DNA of 64,000 nt from contig NZ_FOBX01000016.1 in the NCBI RefSeq assembly GCF_900109945.1, forward strand, positions 108,998 through 172,997, in the 5' to 3' direction. Within the stretch, counting starts at the first letter, position 1; each line of letters starts with the position of its first letter. The translations under genes were made by a program, and so were the position numbers. Below the pieces are notes generated by a model that was given only the letters and a program-made list of their open reading frames with translations, had not been told where the DNA came from and ran no database searches. This DNA is from Bradyrhizobium sp. OK095. Its GTDB lineage: Bacteria; Pseudomonadota; Alphaproteobacteria; Rhizobiales; Xanthobacteraceae. Positions 49,999-58,574 of this stretch are shown here, in pieces.

Positions 49999-51386
49999 CT
50001 GCGCGCCAAGGCCAGCAGATCGCCTCGCCACGTCACCAGGACGACGGCGAGGCCGGCAAAGGCGATCTTTCCAGTAAGCCAGAGCAGGGAATCCGACGGA
50101 GCAGCCGCGAGCGCGGCGATCGCGGCTGCCGCGACGGTTGCCTCGACGATCAGCAGCCCTCGCGGTGCGGCCCGGAACCGGATCAGCGGGCCGCTGGCGA
50201 AGAGGATGACGAGCGCGGTGGCCAATGCCGCGCTCGCGATTTGTCCGGCAACCGATATGTGCAGCAACGCGCCGATCGTGGAGGCCGCTGAGACCAGCAC
50301 CAGCTGGCATGCCGCGACCACCACCAGCCGCGTCGCGGATTTGGTCAAATGCGGCACGATCGCGAGTGTGGCCTGAAGATGGGTGTGGAAGAAATAGAAG
50401 AGCGCCGCGACCGGCGCTGCACCTAGAAAATCGACCAGCAGATCGGCCGGGACGAACAGGTGCGCCGCATCGGGCAGAAGGCCGATCAATCCGCCCAGCA
50501 TCACGATCGTCGCACACAGGATGAAATCGAGCATGCGGGCAGTTGCTCCGCGTGCTTCGCCGTCGACGCCGCGTTCGAACTGGACGACGACATTGGGATA
50601 GAAGACGGTGTGAATGGCGGCGACGAGAACGGAGAACGGCCGCTGCAGGAGGTCGATCGCCATCGAGAAGCCGGCGGCTCCCGTCGATTCTCGCCCAAGC
50701 GTGGCGATCACGATCAGGCGCAATGTGACGGGGACGGAGAGATGAATGACGGAGGCGGCCGCGGCCATAACGCCGTAGCGGCAGAAATTGCCCCAATCCG
50801 TCAGCATGGCGTGTCGCGACGGTCGCCCGAGCGAGGTGCGATGCACGATCAGGCTCACGAGCAGCACCGCGCCGTAGCCTGCAGCGATGCCGCACAGCGT
50901 TGCCGCGGCGCTGCCATAGAGCTGCGCGGCCGCGACGGCGCCGGCCAGAAGCACGCTGGCGCGCAGGATCAGCAGCGCTGATGCCGTCGCCAGCCGATCG
51001 GACACGCGCACGATCATGAAATACAGGTCGGTGGCGCCTTGCAGCACCGCCATCGCCAGCGCGAGGGCAACGACGCTTGTCTCCAGCGTACCCACCAGCC
51101 CCGCCACGCTGCCGACGAGCAGCAGAACCAGCGCACTGAGCAGTCCCGCCGCGAACAGCGAGAAGCGCAGGCGCGCGGCTTCCGCGCCGGACGCGGCGGC
51201 GAGGAAGCGAACGCCGGCCAGCTGCAGCCATTCGAACACGAAGACGCAGAACAGCTGGCTCGTGGCCAGCGCCAGCGAAAACGAGGTGTACTGGGCCGGA
51301 GAAAGGATATGGCTGACGGCGAAGATCAAAATGATCGCGGTCGCACTCTGGTAGATATAGCTGCCGAATGCGAGCAGGCTGATCAT
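49995..51386 (-). CDS. Wzx-like flippase, second copy
   Basis: 463 residues, 12-14 hydrophobic helices, polysaccharide transporter-like. Elements: SPAQYTSFSLALATSQLFCV, then LGRPSRHAMLTDWGNFCRYG and AAIHTVFYPNVVVQFERGVD in the middle. It is quite different from the flippase at 38922. ATG 51386 is preferred over the GTG at 51410. It ends a minus-strand run of wza, glycosidase, two GT4 genes and this gene (56632 to 49995), so it probably serves the polymer built by those transferases. Confidence 0.82.
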   Translation of the reverse strand: MISLLAFGSYIYQSATAIILIFAVSHILSPAQYTSFSLALATSQLFCVFVFEWLQLAGVRFLAAASGAEAARLRFSLFAAGLLSALVLLLVGSVAGLVGTLETSVVALALAMAVLQGATDLYFMIVRVSDRLATASALLILRASVLLAGAVAAAQLYGSAAATLCGIAAGYGAVLLVSLIVHRTSLGRPSRHAMLTDWGNFCRYGVMAAAASVIHLSVPVTLRLIVIATLGRESTGAAGFSMAIDLLQRPFSVLVAAIHTVFYPNVVVQFERGVDGEARGATARMLDFILCATIVMLGGLIGLLPDAAHLFVPADLLVDFLGAAPVAALFYFFHTHLQATLAIVPHLTKSATRLVVVAACQLVLVSAASTIGALLHISVAGQIASAALATALVILFASGPLIRFRAAPRGLLIVEATVAAAAIAALAAAPSDSLLWLTGKIAFAGLAVVLVTWRGDLLALARS

Positions 51387-51457
51387 GTCTGACGATGCGT
51401 GAGAGAACACACGGCGGGATGGTTGAAGGGCGTTGGCGGCATCGCGGTCCGCCTCTG

Positions 51458-52669
51458 CTAGGTCCGAGCCATGCCGCGGCCGCGTATGAGCTGGTCGAAG
51501 ACGTTGCGATAACCGGTGACCACGTCGTCAAAGGCCCATTTGTCGATACCGGACTTCAATCGTCCGCTCATCTCCGCGATTTGCTGGGGCGCTTCGACGA
51601 TCGCAGCAATGCTCTTGGCGATCGAGGCCGGATCGGGCGACGTCAGCCAGCCGGTCAGGCCGGGCTTGATCGCTTCCTGAATGCCGCCGAACGGCGTGCC
51701 GAGCAGGGGCTTGCAGGCGGCCTGGGCGTCGGCGACGACCAGCGGGCTTGGATCTTCCCAGACCGAGGGGACGACCACGACGTTCACCTGTTCGTAAAAC
51801 TGCTTCGGCTGCACGAAGCCGAGAAACTCGATCCGTGCATTCGGAGCCAGCTCCTTGATGTGCTTGCGCTGGCCCTCGGATGCGTGCCCCGCGATGACGA
51901 GCCGGATGCGCTCGGGCGCAATCGTCGCGATAGCGCGAACGAGATTGTAGATGCCCTTCTCTTCGGTCAGCCGGCCGATGAAGCCGAACGTGACGGTGCC
52001 GTCGACTTTGGTCGCCTCTTCGCTGCCGACGTCGGCCGTCGAGGCGTTTCGAATGACGATCTTCAGCGGTGTCTGCGTAAAGAGACCGAGCCGGGTATGG
52101 ATGTCGAGAATGCGCTGGCTGACGCCGACGACGGCGTCCAGATGTCTCGTCGCGCCGCGGCGGCGAAGCGTCAACAGCTGGCAGCTCATGCAGCTCGCCT
52201 CGCAGGCATGCCCGTCCGAGAAGCGCGAGCAGCGCGGGCAGGTCAGATAATAGTCGTGAAGCGTGTGCAGGACCGGAATGCCCATCTCTGCCGCAGTCCG
52301 CCACACGGCTGTCGTCAGGCCGGAGAGATTGTTGGAGTGCAGGATATCAGGCTTGAAGGCCTTGATCCTGGCCGCGACGATCTCCGACATCTGCTGCCAG
52401 TCCTCGATCGCGTGCCAGATGCCGCGCACCGGCGCGCTGTGCTGCTTGGCGAAAGGAAAATAGATGTTGCGCACGGGCGCCGAATACACGTCGATGCCGT
52501 TGCAGCTCTCCATCTGCTGGTTCGGTGCGGAGGCCGCGCGGATCACTTCCACGCTGTCGTTCTGCCCGACCAGGGTCTCGGCGAGGCGGCGGACAAACGT
52601 TTCCGCGCCCCCGACCACCTTAGGAGCCAACGGCGTCGGATAGAGGGATGACGTGATAAGGATCTTCAT
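51458..52669 (-). CDS. GT4 glycosyltransferase with cysteine cluster (2)
   Basis: 403 residues, GT-B fold (MKILITSSLYPTPLAPKVVG ... GGAETFVRRLAE). After HTLHDYYLTCPRCSRF a cysteine-rich insert (CPRC, then HACEASCMSC) forms a zinc-site-like cluster known from some GT4 enzymes. The donor half has FIGRLTEEKGIYNL and SVWEDPSPLVVADAQAACKP; the second acidic residue of the usual Glu-x7-Glu is Asp here. It is a tandem paralogue of the next gene upstream (52726). Start ATG 52669 is certain. Confidence 0.9.
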   Translation of the reverse strand: MKILITSSLYPTPLAPKVVGGAETFVRRLAETLVGQNDSVEVIRAASAPNQQMESCNGIDVYSAPVRNIYFPFAKQHSAPVRGIWHAIEDWQQMSEIVAARIKAFKPDILHSNNLSGLTTAVWRTAAEMGIPVLHTLHDYYLTCPRCSRFSDGHACEASCMSCQLLTLRRRGATRHLDAVVGVSQRILDIHTRLGLFTQTPLKIVIRNASTADVGSEEATKVDGTVTFGFIGRLTEEKGIYNLVRAIATIAPERIRLVIAGHASEGQRKHIKELAPNARIEFLGFVQPKQFYEQVNVVVVPSVWEDPSPLVVADAQAACKPLLGTPFGGIQEAIKPGLTGWLTSPDPASIAKSIAAIVEAPQQIAEMSGRLKSGIDKWAFDDVVTGYRNVFDQLIRGRGMART

Positions 52670-52725
52670 CGAAAAGGTCTGTCCAGCTACCCTGCCAAAT
52701 GGCTTCTTGAAATCTCCGTTTCGGC

Positions 52726-53922
52726 TTATTGCCGGTTGGTTCGATTGTTATTCAAATAGACGTCCAAATATTGTCCTGTCACTGAATCCGCTGAGAACCT
52801 TTCGGCAAATCCGGGCTGGGGAGGCCGCGCAATCTTCCAGTGTGATCTCTCGTCGAGGGCCTTCAGCATCAATTCTCCCAGTCGTCTATGATCGTTGGGC
52901 TCGTAGGACCCAACCATGTTGGAAAACCCCGCGATCTCGGGAATCCCTCCCGCTGTAGAACAAATAGTCGCCCGGCCCGCGTTGATGCTTTCGATCAGCG
53001 TTCGCGGCAGCGGCTCCGGCCAGACCGAACTCACCAGGCAGACGTCGATGCTGGCATAGAATTCGGCTGCCTTGGCGAAGCCAAGCCATTCGACATTCCC
53101 TCTGCTGCGGCTTTTGAGCGCCCGCACGTAATCCTCAAGTCCCTTTCCGGCAATTTTCAGTTGCCAGCCCTCGGCAGGAAGCTGCTCGGCGGCCTTTAGA
53201 ACTACTTCGATACCTTTTTCAGCCTCGATCCTGCCGATGAACCCGAATATCAGATCATCCGAGCTCGAAGCTGGTGAAGGCACCACCGAGCTTGGATCGG
53301 CGATGTTGAAGATGACCCGACCGTCGGTGCCGGGGAAATATTTCAGCCTGGTGTGCTGGTCGAGCACGAACTGGCTGTTCGAGACCACTGCATCGACCAT
53401 GCGCGAGGCCAGCAGATAGGGCGAGGTCATGGTCGCGCACAGTGTGCAGCGGTGCGCACATGTCGCGTCCCCGCGAAACAAGGTCGAACGTTTGCAGAGC
53501 AGGGAATAGTCGCGCAGCGTATGCACGATGCGGATGCCGCGCCGCTTGGCCTGCGACCACAATGAGACCGAAAATCCGGTGAGGTTGTTGGTGTGGACGA
53601 CTTCGGGCTTTTCTATGTCGAGAATTTCGGCGAAACGCGCCGCGGATCTGCGATTCCATGTGTCCTGCAGATGCCACTTCAGGCGCTGCACCGAGGATGG
53701 CTTCCTGTCGTTGCCGAACGGCCAGTAGTCGTTGTCCAGGGGCATACGGTACACGCGCACACCCTTGAGCTCGTCGATGGTACGATCCTGCTTGTTTTGA
53801 AGGCAGACCACCGCAACCTGGTGGCCGCGCTGGACCAGCGCTTCTGCGAGCAGCGACACGGACACTTCGGCTCCGCCGATGATTTCGGGCGGATAGAGCG
53901 TGTTAACGATCAGTATTTTCAA
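52726..53922 (-). CDS. GT4 glycosyltransferase with cysteine cluster (3)
   Basis: 398 residues, GT-B fold (MKILIVNTLYPPEIIGGAEV). Like its neighbour it has the cysteine insert, here LLCKRSTLFRGDATCAHRCT then LCAT, and donor-site motifs FIGRIEAEKGIEVV and SVWPEPLPRTLIESINAG with the normal Glu-x7-Glu. The pair probably arose by duplication and adds two sugars in sequence. It lies 33 bases after the glycosidase at 53956 and 56 before its paralogue on the same strand. Confidence 0.9.
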   Translation of the reverse strand: MKILIVNTLYPPEIIGGAEVSVSLLAEALVQRGHQVAVVCLQNKQDRTIDELKGVRVYRMPLDNDYWPFGNDRKPSSVQRLKWHLQDTWNRRSAARFAEILDIEKPEVVHTNNLTGFSVSLWSQAKRRGIRIVHTLRDYSLLCKRSTLFRGDATCAHRCTLCATMTSPYLLASRMVDAVVSNSQFVLDQHTRLKYFPGTDGRVIFNIADPSSVVPSPASSSDDLIFGFIGRIEAEKGIEVVLKAAEQLPAEGWQLKIAGKGLEDYVRALKSRSRGNVEWLGFAKAAEFYASIDVCLVSSVWPEPLPRTLIESINAGRATICSTAGGIPEIAGFSNMVGSYEPNDHRRLGELMLKALDERSHWKIARPPQPGFAERFSADSVTGQYLDVYLNNNRTNRQ

Positions 53923-53955
53923 GGGTAGCCCCGAATTCAGCAGCCCGCCGCAGCG

Positions 53956-55296
53956 TCAGTTCGATGGCCGGATTTCGACATCCGGCACGGCCGTGCCCTT
54001 GACGCTGACAAGCAACGGCGTCGTCGACAACGCCGTCCAGGCACCGGCGGCAGGGCCCGGCGCTTGCTGACATACATAGCTGATCTCGGCATTAGGTTCC
54101 GCATTTTTTAATCGAACTTCGAAGCGCTTCGACGGCGTCTCCGACCACAGCGCCAGTTTCGTTTCCGATCCACTCTCACTTCGGATCTGCACGACGCCCG
54201 GCGCTGGTATGGTTCGCGTTGCCTTCAGGCTGCTGCGGATGAAGGCCCAGCTCTCGCGAATGGAACAGACCGCGGGCTTCGGCGAATTGTCGAAATGATA
54301 AATGCCGAAATTGTCCTCGAGTTCGCCGGGCTTCGTTCCGCTGTCCTTCAACTCGTACAGCCATATCCCCTTGAGCCAGGAACCTGCGGTCGAGGCCCAG
54401 AGGATGATCTGCGCCATGTTGTCGGCGGCAAGCTGCTCGGTCACGCCGCATTTCGCAGTTGGAGTCGGCCAGCCCGTTTCGGTCAGATAGATCGGATAGT
54501 CGGGATTGCCGGTCGCCTTTGCGACGCGTTGATGAAGTGTTTCCAGCCGCTCGATCGCTTCCGCCGCGGTGCGCCCGGCTGGCGCAGAGCAATGGTTGTA
54601 GATGTGGATGGACATCCCGTCCGCGATGCTGAGCAGGTCGGTCTTCAGCAGCGCATCGGTCCATTTCCAGCCCGGATCGTCGCCGAGCGCGCCCACCACG
54701 AAGGGCGCGGACGGCACCGCCTGCTTGACCGCGGGCTGCACCAAATGCGCGAGCGTCACGTAATTTTCGACGGTGAATTGCGGCTCTGCGCGTGCTCTGA
54801 GGTTGTACTCGTTCCACAATTCGAAGATCGGCTTCCGCATCGCGACCGCTTGCGCGGCTGTCGCGGCATAGCTGACGAATCGCTCGCGCGCTTCGTCGGT
54901 CGTCGGCGGATCGGAGTTCGGGACGAGGTGATGGCCGGCCCCGAGAATCAGCAGCGGGATTGTGCCGCTGGTCCTGATCTGGGTCTCGAGGCGGCCGTTC
55001 AGGGCATTGAAGCCGAGCCGCTTGCCGGGCAGCTCGAAATCCGACCAGGGGAAGTCGTCGCGGAACGAGGTGACCCCGAGCTCCTTGATCTGCTTGATGG
55101 CGATCGAAGGGACGTAGCCGCGGGCGCTGGTGATGCCGCCGAGGCCCTGGTGCGTGCCGACGCCCAGCAGGAAGCGCTGGTCGAGTGGCTGCGCATTCTG
55201 CGCGCTGGCAGGATATGAGAGGCCGGCCGCGACGCAGAGCCCGCACATCAGAACCTGGAAACGACGAGTTGCGCGTTTCCTCTTTTGCTCGGTCAC
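53956..55296 (-). CDS. Secreted clan GH-A glycoside hydrolase with C-terminal domain
   Basis: 446 residues with an N-terminal signal peptide (RRFQVLMCGLCVAAGLSYPA, cleaved after SA). The catalytic barrel shows acid/base Glu163 (PIFELWNEYNLRA) and nucleophile Glu273 (YPIYLTETGWPTP), as in GH39/GH5-type enzymes of exopolysaccharide loci such as PslG. The last 90 residues form an Ig-like or carbohydrate-binding domain (LALWSETPSKRFEVRL). The first codon of the long frame is TTG at 55356; GTG 55296 is chosen because it gives the normal start. It sits between wza and the GT4 pair, so it is part of the assembly operon. Confidence 0.82.
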   Translation of the reverse strand: MTEQKRKRATRRFQVLMCGLCVAAGLSYPASAQNAQPLDQRFLLGVGTHQGLGGITSARGYVPSIAIKQIKELGVTSFRDDFPWSDFELPGKRLGFNALNGRLETQIRTSGTIPLLILGAGHHLVPNSDPPTTDEARERFVSYAATAAQAVAMRKPIFELWNEYNLRARAEPQFTVENYVTLAHLVQPAVKQAVPSAPFVVGALGDDPGWKWTDALLKTDLLSIADGMSIHIYNHCSAPAGRTAAEAIERLETLHQRVAKATGNPDYPIYLTETGWPTPTAKCGVTEQLAADNMAQIILWASTAGSWLKGIWLYELKDSGTKPGELEDNFGIYHFDNSPKPAVCSIRESWAFIRSSLKATRTIPAPGVVQIRSESGSETKLALWSETPSKRFEVRLKNAEPNAEISYVCQQAPGPAAGAWTALSTTPLLVSVKGTAVPDVEIRPSN

Positions 55297-55408
55297 GCCT
55301 GTATCCACTCCTGCTCGCGTCAACCCGGCAGGGTTATTCCTCTTCTGTGGCCCCAATAGGGTGAAGCAACCATGTCGGCGCGCTCCTGAGCGAGCGCGCC
55401 GGGTTGGG

Positions 55409-56632
55409 CTATTTGGAGTTCACGACCACCGAGCTGATGTTGTCCGCATTGGTGGTCGCCGCGTTCAGCGGGTTCATCAGCTTGATGAACTCGGTTGACG
55501 GCGATTCCGCCACCGAAATCACGTCATGATCGCGCATCCGGAACGTATCCGCCTGGAACCAGCCGTCGGGCTTGCTCATGTCGAACTTGTAGACGGCGGG
55601 GACGGTCTTGGTCGGGAATTGGGATACGCCGACGCCGATCTTCTCCAGCAGCGGCTTCGGCTCGAAGCGATAGACGTAGATCGACTTGGAGTCCGCGCGA
55701 TTGCCGTCGAGGCCGCCTGCCTTCGCGATGGCTTCAGCCAGCGACATGTTGTCGTTCTCGAACGAGAAGCGGCGGTTGTTGGTGCCGCCGATCGAGCCCG
55801 GAGACGGCGTCGAGCCGAACACCATGTAGACGCGCGGAATGCGGGTCAGGAAGACCACGTCGCCCGGCGCGAGCAGCGCATCCTCGTTGGGGTTGTGCAC
55901 CACCGAGGACATCGTCTCGCTGTAGGTGCGGCCCTCGCGCTTGATCGTGATCGTGCTCTCGTAGGACGGATATTTCGGGCCGCCGGCGCGCGCGATCGCG
56001 CCCATCAGGCGAATCCCGCCCGGATCGACCGGAAAGCGCAGCGGCGAGTTGACCTCGCCGAGCACGCTGATCTGGTTGCCGCGCTGTTCGGCGACGCTCA
56101 CGACGGCCTGCGGGTCGATGGCGCGGTCCTTGAGGCGCTCGCGGATGATGTTCCCAACGGCGCGCGGCGTCAGCCCCGCGACCTTGATCGCACCGGCGTA
56201 CGGAATGTTGATGTTGCCGGACTGGTCGACCTGCTGGCGCGGAATGTCCACGAAGTTGCCCGGCCGCACGCCCGCTTCACGCGGAATGAACAGGCCGCCA
56301 GCCTGCGCTTCGTACACGGTCACGGTGACGATGTCGCCGATGCCGATCGTGACGTCGCGATAATTGCCGCCGGGAAGGCGGGAGAACATCATTCCGGAGG
56401 AGTCCGTGAAAGCGTTGGTCGCCTGCAGGATCGCCGGATTGACCGGCATCAGCGCATAGGCGAGCGGCGCGGTCGGCTCGGTGATGAGCGCAGCATTTGA
56501 TTGCGTTGTGACGGCATCAGGAGCGTCTAACGGAATGAAGCCATTGCAACCCGCCAGGGAGATGCCGATCGCAGCAACAGCCAGGATTCGGCTAATCCCG
56601 AAATCAAAATTAAAACGTTCGGTCTTAGCCAC
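55409..56632 (-). CDS. Wza-type polysaccharide export lipoprotein
   Basis: 407 residues. A GTG at 56632 follows GAGGG by 7 bases and gives a lipoprotein signal (SRILAVAAIGISLAGC, lipid-modified Cys29). The poly-export domain (IGIGDIVTVTVYEAQAGGLF) and SLBB-like segments (NIPYAGAIKVAGLTPRAVGN; QISVLGEVNSPLRF) follow. It forms the outer-membrane channel for EPS and should dock with the Wzc-type protein at 28928. Upstream ATG/other starts to 56725 are rejected because they precede the ribosome site. It leads the operon that continues with the glycosidase, two GT4 genes and flippase. Confidence 0.92.
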   Translation of the reverse strand: MAKTERFNFDFGISRILAVAAIGISLAGCNGFIPLDAPDAVTTQSNAALITEPTAPLAYALMPVNPAILQATNAFTDSSGMMFSRLPGGNYRDVTIGIGDIVTVTVYEAQAGGLFIPREAGVRPGNFVDIPRQQVDQSGNINIPYAGAIKVAGLTPRAVGNIIRERLKDRAIDPQAVVSVAEQRGNQISVLGEVNSPLRFPVDPGGIRLMGAIARAGGPKYPSYESTITIKREGRTYSETMSSVVHNPNEDALLAPGDVVFLTRIPRVYMVFGSTPSPGSIGGTNNRRFSFENDNMSLAEAIAKAGGLDGNRADSKSIYVYRFEPKPLLEKIGVGVSQFPTKTVPAVYKFDMSKPDGWFQADTFRMRDHDVISVAESPSTEFIKLMNPLNAATTNADNISSVVVNSK

Positions 56633-57176
56633 CAGAATTCCCTCGTACTCATCTAAAATCGGAATCACCGTACAAATCCCATGCTGCAGAGTCACTGCTA
56701 CCTCTTCGACTTTATGGTAAAGCACTTATGGCTGTGACCTTATTGCCACTCGTGAACCCGCATACACGCGCGAATTGCTGTTTAATTTTTGTGCGCTACG
56801 TCCTCTTTAATAAGCAGTTCGCAAACCAGACACACACGTGTCGGATCGACGTCACGATTGAGGCGGCGATCGAACTTGTGAGCAGCGCGCGGCGATGGAC
56901 CTGCATCAGCGACGGCATCGTCGCGAGATGATATCGCCGTAAACTTCAAGTGTTGGATTCGCTTCCGAGTTACTTGGCGTTGTACTTTCGTCGTCCTGCT
57001 GCGGACTAGGTGCTCGGGCTGACGTCTCGCCGGGGTATCGGATCAATATTTCTGCGACGGGATTCCACCTCCGTTAACGCTTAGATTCGGAAGCTGGCGT
57101 CGCGCTGGTGTCCGTAAGGTCTTCCTAAATCCCGATCCGGCTAGTGGTCGGTCAATCAATAAGGAAGGCTAAGACG
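56633..57176. promoter_or_regulatory. 544-bp promoter region of the wza operon
   Basis: AT-richer than the flanks. It contains a CACACGTGTC palindrome (ACACGTGT, 56834-56841), whose core CACGTGT also occurs in the exoY-like promoter at 26453-26468, and GCGAATTGCT (56770-56779) with AGCAGTTCGC (56813-56822), inverted with one mismatch. A 67-residue frame at 56728-56931 lacks a ribosome site and looks spurious. Confidence 0.5.
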
Positions 57177-57320
57177 ATGTTGCACGCCGGATCATTGCTG
57201 TTCGCGGCCGGTTTTCTCATCTGCGCGATGGTCGTCATGTTCGCGATCGCGTGGTCGTTCTCGGACAACCGCGTCATCGACGCCGAATTCGCGCAGGATG
57301 ACGCCCGCCGGCTGGCCTGA
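57177..57320 (+). CDS. 47-residue membrane protein
   Basis: A 48-codon gene: MLHAGSLLFAAGFLICAMVV, a long hydrophobic helix continuing MFAIAWSFS, then an acidic cytosolic end (DNRVIDAEFAQDDARRLA). A clear ribosome site (AAGGAAGG) lies 8 bases before the ATG. No family recognised. It is divergent from the wza operon and convergent with the GT4 gene at 57332. Confidence 0.6.
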   Translation: MLHAGSLLFAAGFLICAMVVMFAIAWSFSDNRVIDAEFAQDDARRLA

Positions 57321-57331
57321 TCGGCCGGTCG

Positions 57332-58492
57332 CTACGATCGCAGATTGTTCGGGAAGTCGGATTGCAACTCCGCCTGCTGCCCGGATTCGCTGATCCGCAT
57401 GTGCAGGACGTCGGTATAGACCTCGCTGAGGGTGCGGTGGGTCTGCTCGATGTCGTAGAGACGGGTGAAGCGCTCATATCCGGCGCGGCCGACCGCAGGC
57501 AGGTCCAGCCCGGTTGCGCGTTGAAAACCTTCAACCAGCTTTTCGGCCGAGACCTCGTCGCACAGCACGCCTGTCGCGTTGTCTTCGACGATCTCGGGCA
57601 GCGCGCCGATGCGGAACGCGATGATCGGCTTGGCCGCCCGCATCGCCTCGATCGCGACGAGGCCGAACGCCTCCCAGCGTGAGGGAATCGCGACCATGTC
57701 GGCCTGGTCGAGCTCGGCCTCGATCTGGTTGCGGTTCATCCAGCCCAGAAACGAGACGTTGGCGGGCAGGTCGCTTCTGCGGAATTTGCTGACGACGGAA
57801 GCGCCGATCAGGCGCACATCGAGCTTGTCGCCGAGCGCGCGCGCCGCCTCGATCAGGAGGTCATACCCCTTCTGGCGGTCGAGGCGTCCGATGAAGAGGA
57901 CCTTGATCTTGTCCGACCGCCACGGCGCGGCGCCCTTGTCGAGCGCGGGGCGCTGCCTGGAAATCCCGTTGTGCACAAGAGCGAGGCGATTTGCCGCGAT
58001 TCCGACCTGCTTCGCGTCGGCCTGCTCGCTTTCCGAGATGCAGACGATGCGATCGGTGAATTTCGACAGCACGCGCTCGGTGAACTTGGTGACCTCGCGG
58101 CTGAGGCGGCCGGTCTCGCGGCCGAACGCCCAGCCATGCGGGCAATAGACGATGCGCGAGCGCCGGTAAGTCAGCCACAGCACCGGGCGCACCACGAGGC
58201 CGGCGAACGACGAGTGCAGATGGATGATATCGGGCCGAAGCTGCCGGACCGCGCGCATGGTCGCAAACAGCATGCGAAACAGGCCGATCGCGTTGCGGCC
58301 GTCGCGCGGAAACGTGGTGACGGCCTCATCCTCGATGTTCACCAGGTCGCTGCGATGGTCGGACGGAACCACATAGTTGACGTTGCCGTGCCCGAAGCTC
58401 GCGCTCTGATGCGGATGCAGCTCGTTAAGGTAGGTTGCGATGCCGCCCCTGACCGTTTCGGCGACATGCAGAACTTTCAGGCCGCTGGACAA
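57332..58492 (-). CDS. GT4 glycosyltransferase (4)
   Basis: 386 residues, GT-B fold, opening LKVLHVAETVRGGIATYLNE, with YCPHGWAFGRETG in the acceptor half and FIGRLDRQKGYDLLIEAARA and SRWEAFGLVAIEAMRAAKPI (Glu-x7-Glu) in the donor half. The best start is a TTG at 58492 with AAAGGA 7 bases upstream; no ATG fits the family start. It lies 82 bases downstream of another GT4 on the same strand. Confidence 0.9.
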   Translation of the reverse strand: MSSGLKVLHVAETVRGGIATYLNELHPHQSASFGHGNVNYVVPSDHRSDLVNIEDEAVTTFPRDGRNAIGLFRMLFATMRAVRQLRPDIIHLHSSFAGLVVRPVLWLTYRRSRIVYCPHGWAFGRETGRLSREVTKFTERVLSKFTDRIVCISESEQADAKQVGIAANRLALVHNGISRQRPALDKGAAPWRSDKIKVLFIGRLDRQKGYDLLIEAARALGDKLDVRLIGASVVSKFRRSDLPANVSFLGWMNRNQIEAELDQADMVAIPSRWEAFGLVAIEAMRAAKPIIAFRIGALPEIVEDNATGVLCDEVSAEKLVEGFQRATGLDLPAVGRAGYERFTRLYDIEQTHRTLSEVYTDVLHMRISESGQQAELQSDFPNNLRS

Positions 58493-58574
58493 CGGTCAAT
58501 CCTTTCTTGTCGTGCAGACTCCAGATCTGGCAAACGCACGTCTAGTGCCTCTAAGCAGCAATAATTGGGCCGCG

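Noticed and set aside
48736..51531. 931-codon minus-strand frame
   Set aside because: Spans a GT4 gene and a flippase gene in the wrong frames; Arg-rich and without domains.
56728..56931. 67-codon frame upstream of wza
   Set aside because: No ribosome site, unusual composition and it lies within the promoter region.
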